This document shows positions 1 through 6,113 of a stretch of DNA of 6,862 nucleotides, piece after piece. Origin of the DNA: JBKEDC01 sp047975205 (lineage in GTDB: Bacteria; Bacteroidota; Bacteroidia; Bacteroidales; Prolixibacteraceae); assembly GCA_047975205.1 (NCBI GenBank), contig JBKEDC010000050.1, positions 1 through 6,862 on the forward strand. Direction: 5' to 3'. Each line of letters opens with the position of its first letter. The first letter of the stretch is position 1. The notes under the pieces are model-generated. The model did not search any database. It saw only the letters and a list, made by a program, of their open reading frames with translations, and was not told the DNA's origin. The translations under genes were made by a program, and so were the position numbers.

Positions 1-963
1 TTCACTAGAATAGTAAGCAAGATTAGTGCTTTTACTTGGTTGCAATTTTTAAACTATGAAAATAAAAAGCCGATTGGAAAAGTTAAATATGCGCTAATTT
101 AATTCCGCCAACGGGTTATGAAAAGTTCGGACGAAAACACAAATTATAATTTCAGCTTTTCAAAAGTAGTAAACAGCAAAATAAAGTACGAAGATGCACA
201 GTTTTTTTAGAACGCAAAAGACGAACGGTTCGAGTATTTTAAAGCAAACATAAACCAACAGGAAAACCTTGATAAACCGATAAATTTCGTAAATGCCGAA
301 TTATCGGTAATCGTAGACAAAATAAGGGCGAAACAGAATTTTAATTTTGATAAAAAGGAAATAGCCCAAGGAATCGTTGCACCACAAGACTTTTTAAATA
401 AAAAGAATCAAGAAATTTTAGGAAACGAATTTAAAGTTGGTGATGGTATTTTTAATTTAAACCAAGTTGAATATGAAAACCTTAAACTAACTTCGGAAGA
501 GAAAAAGTTGGTAAAACCCTTTTTTACAACTACAGAATTAAATAGATTCTATGGAATAAACAAAACAGGCTTTGGATAATTTATACAGATTCGAGTTTTA
601 AGAATGAGGAAACCATTACACCTTATCCAAACCTGAAAGCACATCTGGACAAGTTTAAGGACGTAATTACTTCCGACAACAAACCTTATGGTCTGGGAGG
701 AAAAGTTTTTTAATGGCGATAAAATAATTTCCCTGCGTAAATGTGCAAGACCAACCTTTACGTTTACCGATTTTGATTGTTATGTTTCACAAACCTATTT
801 TTCAATTAAAACAGAGCGGTTAAATCAAAAGTATTTAACGGGTTTGCTCAACAGCAATTTAATAGCGTTTTGGTTAAAATACCATGGTAAAATGCAAGGT
901 GATTTATACCAAGTGGATAAAGAGCCGTTAATGAATTTGCCCATAATGGAGGCAACGGTATGA
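1..963 (+). pseudogene. Decayed type IIG (Eco57I-like) restriction-modification enzyme, C-terminal part with TaqI-like specificity domain
   Basis: Intact relatives are single-chain enzymes that methylate and cleave DNA, with the target-recognition domain at the C-terminus. Only that C-terminal part is in the window; the 5' end lies off the left edge. Conceptual translation jumps frames. Frame 1 gives KVKYALI, then from about 121 a long stretch including QGIVAPQDFLN, KVGDGIFNL and KPFFTTTELNRFYG. Frame 3 (570-710) gives LWIIYTDSSF and VITSDNKPYGL. Frame 1 resumes near 694 with GDKIISLRKC, DCYVSQTYF, LTGLLNSNLIAFWLKYHGKM and KEPLMNLPI. These are signature blocks of the TaqI-like specificity domain. 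Lesions: stop at 100-102 with probable local frame loss, stop at 208-210, frameshift at about 570 (stop 577-579), and frameshift near 693-700, where the usual residues after PYGL are missing. The last piece could be read from ATG 688 as 91 residues but is only a domain fragment. Family call is from motif memory, without a search. Confidence 0.85.
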
Positions 964-1046
964 AATGGTAAATATGAAATATGGAGAAATTTATTTGAGC
1001 AAATATCTCGGTATTCAGCACACATTAAAGAAAATGTCCCAACTGT

Positions 1047-1127
1047 TTTACGCTTACCTTTGTAGTAGTAGTCCAAGTATAAACTGGTCTTACCATCTTG
1101 ATTGCACTTTCTTAGTGTAACCTTCAT
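1047..1127 (-). pseudogene. 5' stump of a Bacteroidota tyrosine recombinase (arm-binding N-terminus)
   Basis: Reading the minus strand from the ATG at 1127-1125 gives MKVTLRKCNQDGKTSLYLDY followed by YYKGKRK, 27 residues. This matches the very start of the Bacteroidota site-specific integrase family, whose N-terminal arm DNA-binding domain typically begins MKVTLR(Q/K)R..GKTSLYLDYYHKGKRK and continues with YEYL.LYL. Here the similarity stops after KGKRK. The frame stays open to 825 but only reads antisense through the R-M pseudogene, so that extension is not real protein. The core-binding and catalytic domains (R..HxxR..Y) are absent. The original gene presumably continued toward lower coordinates and was deleted, or was replaced by the DNA that holds the R-M remnant. 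Recognition rests on a short segment. Confidence 0.72.
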
Positions 1128-1146
1128 ATCTCAAAAAAAATTGCAG

Positions 1147-1188
1147 TTGTTTCTGTAGCAACAAAATTTGTTTCTATAACAACAAATT
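1147..1188. repeat. Two tandem 21-bp imperfect dyad repeats upstream of the recombinase stump
   Basis: Copy 1 (1147-1167) begins TTGTTTCTGTAGCAACAAA and copy 2 (1168-1188) begins TTGTTTCTATAACAACAAA. They match at 18 of 21 positions and abut with no spacer. Each contains an inverted repeat TTGTT-8 nt-AACAA (1147-1164 and 1168-1185). They lie 20-61 bp upstream of the recombinase start codon. Such spacing fits an operator for autoregulation or arm-type sites bound by the integrase N-terminal domain. The function is inferred; the repeat structure is directly visible. Confidence 0.7.
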
Positions 1189-1219
1189 AGAAACGAAAGA
1201 TACGTAAAAAAGGGCAAAT

Positions 1220-1229
1220 TAGCAACAAA
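1220..1229. repeat. Third isolated half-site of the dyad repeat
   Basis: TAGCAACAAA at 1220-1229 is identical to the right half of repeat copy 1 (1156-1165) and differs by one base from that of copy 2 (1177-1186, TAACAACAAA). Half-site starts are 21 and 43 bp apart, close to two and four helical turns, so all three would face the same side of the DNA. No TTGTT partner lies upstream of this copy. A chance match is possible in AT-rich DNA. Confidence 0.45.
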
Positions 1230-1294
1230 TAAGAATAGTTAAATCTTCGTAAACGTCAATAAAAGAAGGGTTTAATCAATTAAAAGAAGTGTAA

Positions 1295-2692
1295 TTACTT
1301 TCCGATACAGAAATTGGCAAAAATATGCCCGAGTATTTCATCATGAACAATATCTCCGGTTACTTCTTGCAATGCATAGTTGGCTTCACGAATATCTTGA
1401 GCAAGGAAATCTCCACTAATCTGATTGTTTATGCCACTAAGTACTCTTCGAATAGCAGTTTGCGCATTTTTCAATGCTTCATAATGACGTATATTTGATA
1501 CGATAATATCATTTTCATTTGCCAGATGAAAGGAGCTGTTTTCTATTAATAAATCTTTTAATTCTTCTAGGTTTTGTTTTTCTTTTGCAGATATAAATAC
1601 AAGGTGCTCGTTTTCTGCTAAACTAACGTCGATCATAAAAGAAGAAAGCTTTTCACGTTTTACTTGATCGGTTTTATTTGCTACGATGATGAGTTGCTGT
1701 TGCTCACTAATATGATTTTTAATTAGTTGAATATGGCTATGTATGTCGGTAAGTGATTTTGTAAAATCAGCTACTAGTAGAATTATTTCGGCCTCCTTAA
1801 GTTTGTTATAGCTACGTTCGATACCAATTTGTTCAATAGCATCGGTAGTTTCTCGAAGTCCTGCTGTATCAAAAAAGCGAAAAGTTGACCCCTTGATGTT
1901 TATACTGTCTTCTATGACATCACGAGTAGTTCCGTGTATATCGGAAACAATAGCTTTCTCTTCATTTAACAAGGCATTGAGTAACGTAGATTTTCCGGCA
2001 TTAGTTTCGCCTACAATAGCCACAGGAACTCCATTTTTTAATGCATTTCCTAGTTTAAATGAATCAGCCAAGCCTGAAATTGTTTTTTCTATTTCAGTAC
2101 ATAAATTAAGCAATTCTTTGCGATTTGCAAATTCAACATCTTCTTCACTAAAATCTAATTCGAGTTCTACCATGGCAATAAAGTGCAGCATACGTTCTCG
2201 AAGCTTAGCAATCTCTCGGGAGAAACCACCTCTCATTTGTTTGAGTGCCATTTTATGGCTGGCAGCATTACTTGAGGCAATAAGGTCGGCAACAGCTTCT
2301 GCTTGAGAAAGATCCATTTTACCATTCAAGAAAGCTCGTTGAGTAAATTCTCCGGGCTTAGCCATTTGAGCTCCTCTATCAATGAGCAGCTGTAAAATAC
2401 GTTGTTGGATATATACAGAACCATGACATGAAATTTCAACAACATCTTCACCAGTGAACGATCGAGGCGAACGAAACAGAGCAACTATTACTTCATCAAT
2501 ATCTTCATTCCTATCAAATAATACACCGTAATGTAAAGTATTTGCACTTTGCTGCCTCAGTAATTTCTCTTTTCCGGCCGGACGAAAAACTTTTTCAACA
2601 ATCTCAACAGCTTCATTTCCTGATATACGTAAAGTTGCTATGGCTCCCATTCCCGGAGAAGTAGCAATAGCACATATTGTAGTTTTTTCCAT
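1295..2692 (-). CDS. mnmE: tRNA uridine-5-carboxymethylaminomethyl(34) synthesis GTPase MnmE
   Basis: MnmE works with MnmG in the cytoplasm to install (carboxymethyl)aminomethyl groups on wobble U34 of certain tRNAs, using a methylene-THF-derived carbon, and needs GTP hydrolysis. The 465-residue product has the full architecture. An N-terminal folate-binding domain starts with MEKTTICAIATSPGMGAIA. A helical domain is split around an inserted G domain. G-domain motifs are G1 GETNAGKST (228-236), G2 GTTRD (254-258), G3 DTAG (275-278), G4 NKTD (339-342) and SAK (368-370). The C-terminus is the invariant CIGK, with the family's essential Cys at 462. Length is close to the roughly 455-465 usual for the family. 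I chose the ATG at 2692: the only upstream ATG in frame (2719) overlaps the TATATTTG promoter box, and residue 1 from 2692 matches the family start. The gene is divergent from fabG and intact, unlike the decayed DNA downstream of it. Confidence 0.97.
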   Translation of the reverse strand: MEKTTICAIATSPGMGAIATLRISGNEAVEIVEKVFRPAGKEKLLRQQSANTLHYGVLFDRNEDIDEVIVALFRSPRSFTGEDVVEISCHGSVYIQQRILQLLIDRGAQMAKPGEFTQRAFLNGKMDLSQAEAVADLIASSNAASHKMALKQMRGGFSREIAKLRERMLHFIAMVELELDFSEEDVEFANRKELLNLCTEIEKTISGLADSFKLGNALKNGVPVAIVGETNAGKSTLLNALLNEEKAIVSDIHGTTRDVIEDSINIKGSTFRFFDTAGLRETTDAIEQIGIERSYNKLKEAEIILLVADFTKSLTDIHSHIQLIKNHISEQQQLIIVANKTDQVKREKLSSFMIDVSLAENEHLVFISAKEKQNLEELKDLLIENSSFHLANENDIIVSNIRHYEALKNAQTAIRRVLSGINNQISGDFLAQDIREANYALQEVTGDIVHDEILGHIFANFCIGK

Positions 2693-2716
2693 AGTATCGT
2701 AGTTATAACTTTTCTG

Positions 2717-2724
2717 CAAATATA
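2717..2724 (-). promoter_or_regulatory. Bacteroidota -7 box for mnmE
   Basis: On the minus strand positions 2724 to 2717 read TATATTTG, an exact match to the Bacteroidota sigma-A -7 consensus TAnnTTTG. It ends 24 nt before the ATG at 2692, so the leader would be short (about 15-20 nt). No good -33 TTG(G/T) element is present at the usual spacing, although GTGAGG occurs 15 nt upstream. The box overlaps the alternative ATG at 2719 and argues against that start. Confidence 0.55.
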
Positions 2725-2845
2725 GTATTAAGCAATAATCCTCACCTAATTTTGAAAGATTTAGTAGTCTTGTTCGTGTTCATTAATAATAAAATTTATG
2801 AATGGGAAATAAAACAGAAAGTGAGGTACTATTACAGATAGGTAT

Positions 2846-2853
2846 TATATTTG
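2846..2853 (+). promoter_or_regulatory. Bacteroidota -7 box for fabG
   Basis: TATATTTG at 2846-2853 matches TAnnTTTG exactly and lies 43 nt before the fabG ATG. The -33 region lacks a clear TTTG; a GTGAGG sits 19 nt upstream (2821-2826). The ten bases TATATTTGCA are identical to those at the divergent mnmE promoter. The mRNA leader is A-rich just before the start (AAAACAAATAAATTAA), the usual pattern in this phylum in place of a Shine-Dalgarno sequence. Confidence 0.55.
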
Positions 2854-2896
2854 CATTTCACAGTTTGAAAATTATATACCAAAACAAATAAATTAA

Positions 2897-3643
2897 ATGA
2901 AATTATTAGAAGGGAAAACAGCCATTATTACAGGGGCATCTCGCGGTATTGGTAAGGCAATTGCATTAAAATTTGCAGAGGAAGGGTGCAACATTGCATT
3001 CACTGACTTGATAGAGAACGAAACTATGAAGGAAACTGAAGCAGAATTAATAGCTTTGGGTGTTAAAGCAAAAGGTTATGCCTCAAACGCTGCAAATTTT
3101 GAAGATACAGATTCTGTTGTAGCTCAAATAGCTAAAGACTTTGATAGTATTGATGCTCTAGTTAACAATGCAGGCATCACCAAAGATACCTTGCTTATGC
3201 GTATGACAGAAGAGCAATGGGATGCAGTAATTAATGTAAACTTGAAATCGGTTTTTAATTTTACAAAAGCTGTGCAGCGCATTATGTTGAAGCAGCGTAA
3301 TGGTTCAATTATAAATTTAAGTTCGGTAGTTGGGGTAAGTGGTAATGCAGGACAATCCAACTATTCGGCTTCTAAGGCGGGTATTATCGGTTTTACCAAA
3401 TCAATTGCAAAAGAATTAGGTTCTAGAGGTGTGCGCTCAAATGCTATCGCCCCAGGATTTATAATTACAGAAATGACCAATGCTATTCCGGAAGATGCTC
3501 GTAAGGCGTGGGAAGCTTCCATTCCAATGAAACGAGGTGGAACTCCTGAAGAAGTGGCCAAAGTGGCTTTATTTCTAGCTTCAGATTTATCTTCTTTTGT
3601 GAGTGGACAAGTTATTAATGTGTGTGGCGCAATGAATACCTAG
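2897..3643 (+). CDS. fabG: 3-oxoacyl-ACP reductase FabG (short-chain dehydrogenase)
   Basis: A cytosolic Rossmann-fold enzyme that reduces 3-oxoacyl-ACP to 3-hydroxyacyl-ACP in type II fatty-acid elongation. Its 248 residues are the typical length and show every classical SDR landmark: TGASRGIG cofactor loop at 12-19, NNAG at 90-93, Asn115 in NVNL, Ser143 in SSVVG, and Tyr156/Lys160 in YSASK, together the catalytic tetrad. The PGF motif follows at 187-189. The similarity is to FabG over its whole length, including the KAKGYASNAANFED segment seen in Bacteroidota versions. Two small peculiarities: Asp37 at the end of beta-strand 2 is a position linked to NAD(H) preference in many SDRs, and the C-terminus is VCGAMNT rather than the common V(D/N)GGM. 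The gene has its own promoter box and a terminator, so it looks monocistronic. Another SDR role cannot be fully excluded. Confidence 0.92.
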   Translation: MKLLEGKTAIITGASRGIGKAIALKFAEEGCNIAFTDLIENETMKETEAELIALGVKAKGYASNAANFEDTDSVVAQIAKDFDSIDALVNNAGITKDTLLMRMTEEQWDAVINVNLKSVFNFTKAVQRIMLKQRNGSIINLSSVVGVSGNAGQSNYSASKAGIIGFTKSIAKELGSRGVRSNAIAPGFIITEMTNAIPEDARKAWEASIPMKRGGTPEEVAKVALFLASDLSSFVSGQVINVCGAMNT

Positions 3644-3677
3644 AATTTCATAAAATTACAATTTAGTAGATTCATGT

Positions 3678-3718
3678 AAAGAAAGCGTGATGCATTTTTG
3701 GCATTACGCTTTCTTTTT
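3678..3718 (+). terminator. Intrinsic terminator after fabG
   Basis: A 16-bp stem (3678-3693 with 3701-3716) has a single G-U wobble and a 7-nt loop (3694-3700); the arm core is GAAAGCGTGATGC against GCATTACGCTTTC. The stem runs into TTTCTTTTTG on the 3' side and starts with AAAG on the other. It begins 34 nt after the fabG stop codon. It separates fabG from the hydrolase gene, so the latter needs its own promoter. Confidence 0.88.
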
Positions 3719-3732
3719 GTTTGTATAATTTG

Positions 3733-3740
3733 TATATTTC
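3733..3740 (+). promoter_or_regulatory. Possible -7 box for the hydrolase gene
   Basis: TATATTTC at 3733-3740 matches TAnnTTTG at all fixed positions except the last, 45 nt before the TTG start at 3786. TTTG runs (3716-3719 and 3720-3723) lie upstream but closer than the usual -33 spacing. A promoter is expected here because the preceding terminator is strong; the exact site is uncertain. Confidence 0.3.
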
Positions 3741-3785
3741 GAGATGATGAATCACATTGTAGTACTTGATTTAAATAAGCTCTAA

Positions 3786-5183
3786 TTGAAAACATCTTAC
3801 TCCATACACCTTATTTTATCTATCATAATCGTCAGCATTAATTCTATTGGAGCTAATGCCCAAAATGATATAAAAGGAGATTGGTCGGGAATACTCCAAA
3901 CTCCATTTCAGAAACTTCGATTGAATTTTAATATCCAATCTTCGCCAATAGGATTTAAATCAGTTATGGATAGTCCTGATCAAGGAGCTATGGACATACT
4001 TGTAAATCACACAGTTTTTAATGGCGATACAATTAGAATGAGTATATCTGATTTAAGAATGTCTTACGTGGGGGTATTGCAAGGAGACAGTATAGTTAAT
4101 GGAGAATTTAAACAATCTGGAATGACTTTTCCGTTGAAGTTGAGAAAAGGTTACGTGAAATTAAATCGACCACAAACCCCTGTTCCCCCTTTTAGTTATA
4201 AAGTAGAGGAGGTGAAATTTCATAATAAACAGGCTGGTATTGAATTAGTCGGAACGCTGACATTTCCAAATAATGTAAAACAAGCTCCGGCAGTAGTACT
4301 TATATCTGGAAGTGGTTTGCAAGATAGAGATGAAAGCATATTTGGACATAAACCATTTGCTGTAATAGCTGATTATTTAACCAATCGGGGTATTGCAGTG
4401 CTGCGTTTTGATGATCGTTCAGTTGGAAAATCCGGAGGAGATGCAACTAATGCTACAACAGTAGATTTTGCTACCGATGTAACTGCCGCTGTAAATTACC
4501 TGCAACATCGTAAAGAAATTAATAAAAAGCAAATTGGCTTGATAGGTCATAGTGAGGGTGGCTTAATCGCTCCCATGGTGGCAGCACAAGAAAAGAGAAT
4601 AGCTTTTGTGATACTTATGGCAGCTCCGGGAGTGCCTGGCGATAAATTATTATTGGAGCAGCAACAGCTTATGGGAAGAGCAGGAGGAATGAGTGAAAAG
4701 CAGCTAGATGCTATGAGATACAACAATGAGAAGATATTTGATATACTTAAGGTAACGAGCAGTATAGAACAGGCGGAAGATTCTGTCTGGGGATATATCG
4801 AAGCAAGTGATTTAGCTCACGACACTAATTTTAATCGTGTTGCTTTTGGTAAACAATTAGACCAACTTACTACACCATGGATGATGTATTTCTTAAATTA
4901 TGATCCGGCAGAGACTTTAATTAAAGTAAAATGTCCAACACTTATTTTAAATGGTTTGAGAGACTTGCAGGTATCAGCAAAACAAAATGTTCCTCCTATA
5001 GAATTAAGCTTAAAATTAGGTGGGAATAAAGCTGTAACGACTCATGAGTACAAAAATGTTAATCATTTATTTCAGGAATGCAGAACCGGCTCAATAGGGG
5101 AGTATAGCATTATAGAACAAACTATCTCTCCTGAAGTGTTACAAGATATACAAAAGTGGATTGCTGATGTAGTCTCTAAATAA
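3786..5183 (+). CDS. Exported alpha/beta hydrolase with N-terminal beta domain
   Basis: A 465-residue probable serine esterase/acyl-hydrolase or peptidase-like enzyme; the substrate is not deducible. Residues 1-25 form a signal peptide (Lys2, a hydrophobic core of Leu/Ile/Val, small residues ANA before Gln26), so the protein should act in the periplasm. Residues about 28-120 match the small beta domain common before Bacteroidota secreted hydrolases (GDWSGIL, MDSPDQGA, GEFKQSG). Residues about 140-465 are the catalytic fold: oxyanion-side motif GSGLQDRDE (175-183), nucleophile Ser256 in GHSEGG, acid Asp393 in NGLRD, base His427 in NHLFQ. The C-terminus (ISPEVLQDIQKWI) is family-typical, so the gene is complete. 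The start is TTG. An in-frame TAA lies immediately before it (3783-3785), so no upstream start exists, and a later ATG would remove the signal peptide. The truncated sigma gene begins at its stop codon. Confidence 0.88.
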   Translation: MKTSYSIHLILSIIIVSINSIGANAQNDIKGDWSGILQTPFQKLRLNFNIQSSPIGFKSVMDSPDQGAMDILVNHTVFNGDTIRMSISDLRMSYVGVLQGDSIVNGEFKQSGMTFPLKLRKGYVKLNRPQTPVPPFSYKVEEVKFHNKQAGIELVGTLTFPNNVKQAPAVVLISGSGLQDRDESIFGHKPFAVIADYLTNRGIAVLRFDDRSVGKSGGDATNATTVDFATDVTAAVNYLQHRKEINKKQIGLIGHSEGGLIAPMVAAQEKRIAFVILMAAPGVPGDKLLLEQQQLMGRAGGMSEKQLDAMRYNNEKIFDILKVTSSIEQAEDSVWGYIEASDLAHDTNFNRVAFGKQLDQLTTPWMMYFLNYDPAETLIKVKCPTLILNGLRDLQVSAKQNVPPIELSLKLGGNKAVTTHEYKNVNHLFQECRTGSIGEYSIIEQTISPEVLQDIQKWIADVVSK

Positions 5184-5527
5184 ATAGCATTTTTGGTGCT
5201 TGGTTAAAACGTATTGTTATAAATCATAGCATAGACTACCTAAGAAAAAATAAATTAGATACAGAAAAAATAGAAGAGGTTAAATTTGAAGGAAAAGAAG
5301 ACTTAGACATATATATTGAAATTAACTATGAAAAACTACATGAAGCTTTAGCCTTACTGCCTGATAACCATAGAGTAGTTTTTACGTTATTTGTATTGGA
5401 AGGATATGACCATGAAGAAATTGCAGAAATTCTACGAATAAACTATAATACTTCGCGTTCTCATTTAGCTAGAGCAAAAGCAAAATTAAGACAGCTATTA
5501 CAGAAAGAAGCCTTAACCAGCGTATAA
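5180..5527 (+). pseudogene. 5'-truncated ECF-type RNA polymerase sigma factor
   Basis: Frame 2 is open for 115 codons and reads NSIFGAWLKRIVINHSIDYL, then RKNK, which is the end of sigma region 2 (2.4). A variable linker follows, then region 4: ALALLPDNHRVVFTLFVLEG and YDHEEIAEILRI, with the recognition helix ending in SRSHLARAKAKLRQLL. Intact sigma-70 ECF factors of this group have roughly 180 residues, so about 65-75 N-terminal residues (regions 2.1-2.3, core binding and -10 melting) are missing. The frame closes upstream at TAA 5177-5179 and contains no ATG, GTG or TTG before about 5393, so the gene has no usable start. The remnant begins at the stop codon of the hydrolase gene, which marks the deletion junction. 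No stop or frameshift has accumulated inside. Thirteen nucleotides separate its stop from the next gene, as in an operon. Confidence 0.85.
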
Positions 5528-5540
5528 AATACTTCCAGAT

Positions 5541-6113
5541 ATGAACATACAGGAAAAAGATATATTTGAGGAGTCTATAAGACAACATCGTGAGGATTTT
5601 GAAAAAGATATGCCTTCGGGACATGCAAAACGTTTTTTGGCAAAGTTGGAAATAAATAACCCCAAGCAAATAAAGCGGAAAACTTTCAACGGAGCTAGAT
5701 ATGGGCAAATTGCAGCAGCATTAGTAATTGGATTCATGCTGGCAACGATTATTGATAAACCTCAATCAAACACGTTATTACCAGAGAGTAAGACAAACAA
5801 TAACAATGAAATAACAGAAGTAAAAGCTTACTACACATCTTCCATTGAAGCGGGAGAACACAAGCTGAAGCATTTTGCAGACATAGGCGCGTTATCAAAA
5901 GAAGAACAAGAAATGTTACAGCAAGAGTATAAAGAGTTTCAAAGCAACTACAAAATGCTTATGCATGATCTTAACAGTAGCCCAAACGAGGCACGTGTAA
6001 TCCAAGCTATGGTCAAATTATACAAAACTCGTTTAGAGGTAATTGAGATGATTATACATGAATTAGAATTAATTCAGAATAAGAAAATACACACACATGA
6101 ACATAAAATTTAG
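5541..6113 (+). CDS. One-pass membrane protein, probable anti-sigma factor or sigma-associated regulator
   Basis: 190 residues without a family I can name firmly. Residues 1-53 are hydrophilic and charged and contain PSGHAKRFLAKLE (25-37), a P-x-GH-x-x-RF-x-x-KL pattern seen at the start of proteins encoded after ECF sigma genes in Bacteroidota. Residues 55-71 are one transmembrane helix preceded by basic residues (KRK at 46-48), predicting the N-terminus in the cytoplasm. Residues about 90-180 are rich in Glu, Lys, Leu and Met and look like a helical periplasmic hairpin (YYTSSIEAGEHKLK; LYKTRLEVIEMIIHELE). The tail has three histidines (IHTHEHKI). The position between the sigma remnant and a DUF4097 gene suggests it once tethered or sensed for that sigma factor. 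The last 17 bp overlap the next gene, so translation is probably coupled. With the sigma factor broken, its present role is unclear. Confidence 0.7.
   Translation: MNIQEKDIFEESIRQHREDFEKDMPSGHAKRFLAKLEINNPKQIKRKTFNGARYGQIAAALVIGFMLATIIDKPQSNTLLPESKTNNNNEITEVKAYYTSSIEAGEHKLKHFADIGALSKEEQEMLQQEYKEFQSNYKMLMHDLNSSPNEARVIQAMVKLYKTRLEVIEMIIHELELIQNKKIHTHEHKI

Larger units (their letters stand above)
964..1294. other. Non-coding, decayed accessory DNA between the R-M pseudogene and mnmE
   Basis: No intact gene lies here. The stretch holds the recombinase stump at 1047-1127 and the dyad repeats at 1147-1229, described separately. Positions 964-1046 give no recognisable protein in any frame. Positions 1230-1294, just past the mnmE stop codon, are AT-rich and contain only a weak all-A/T inverted repeat (1271-1284), so no convincing terminator for mnmE was found. 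Confidence 0.6.

Noticed and set aside
825..1046. Minus-strand continuation of the recombinase frame
   Set aside because: It has no integrase similarity and reads antisense to the R-M domain; only 1047-1127 is supported.
965..1120. Plus-strand frame of about 51 codons starting MVNMKYGEIYL
   Set aside because: No recognisable family, and it runs antisense through the recombinase stump, so it is probably fortuitous.
1147..1229. CRISPR-like array
   Set aside because: The repeats abut without spacers, number only two plus a half-site, and there are no cas genes.
1271..1284. Hairpin TTTAAT-CA-ATTAAA as mnmE terminator
   Set aside because: All-A/T stem with a 2-nt loop and no adjacent T-tract on the minus strand; too weak.
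1893..2306. 137-codon plus-strand frame inside mnmE
   Set aside because: Antisense shadow of an intact conserved gene, with Ser-rich low-information sequence.
2693..2719. Nine-residue N-terminal extension of MnmE from the ATG at 2719
   Set aside because: It overlaps the TATATTTG promoter box, and the family starts at the Met encoded at 2692.
3124..3561. Two minus-strand frames inside fabG
   Set aside because: Shadows of the conserved SDR coding sequence.
5170..5195. Programmed frameshift fusing the hydrolase to the sigma remnant
   Set aside because: The frames differ, but there is no slippery heptamer or stimulatory structure, the hydrolase C-terminus is complete, and a sigma stop codon lies at 5177.
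5469..5737. Two overlapping minus-strand frames with hydrophobic residues
   Set aside because: Antisense to the sigma remnant and the membrane-protein gene; the hydrophobicity reflects the complement of Lys/Glu-rich codons.
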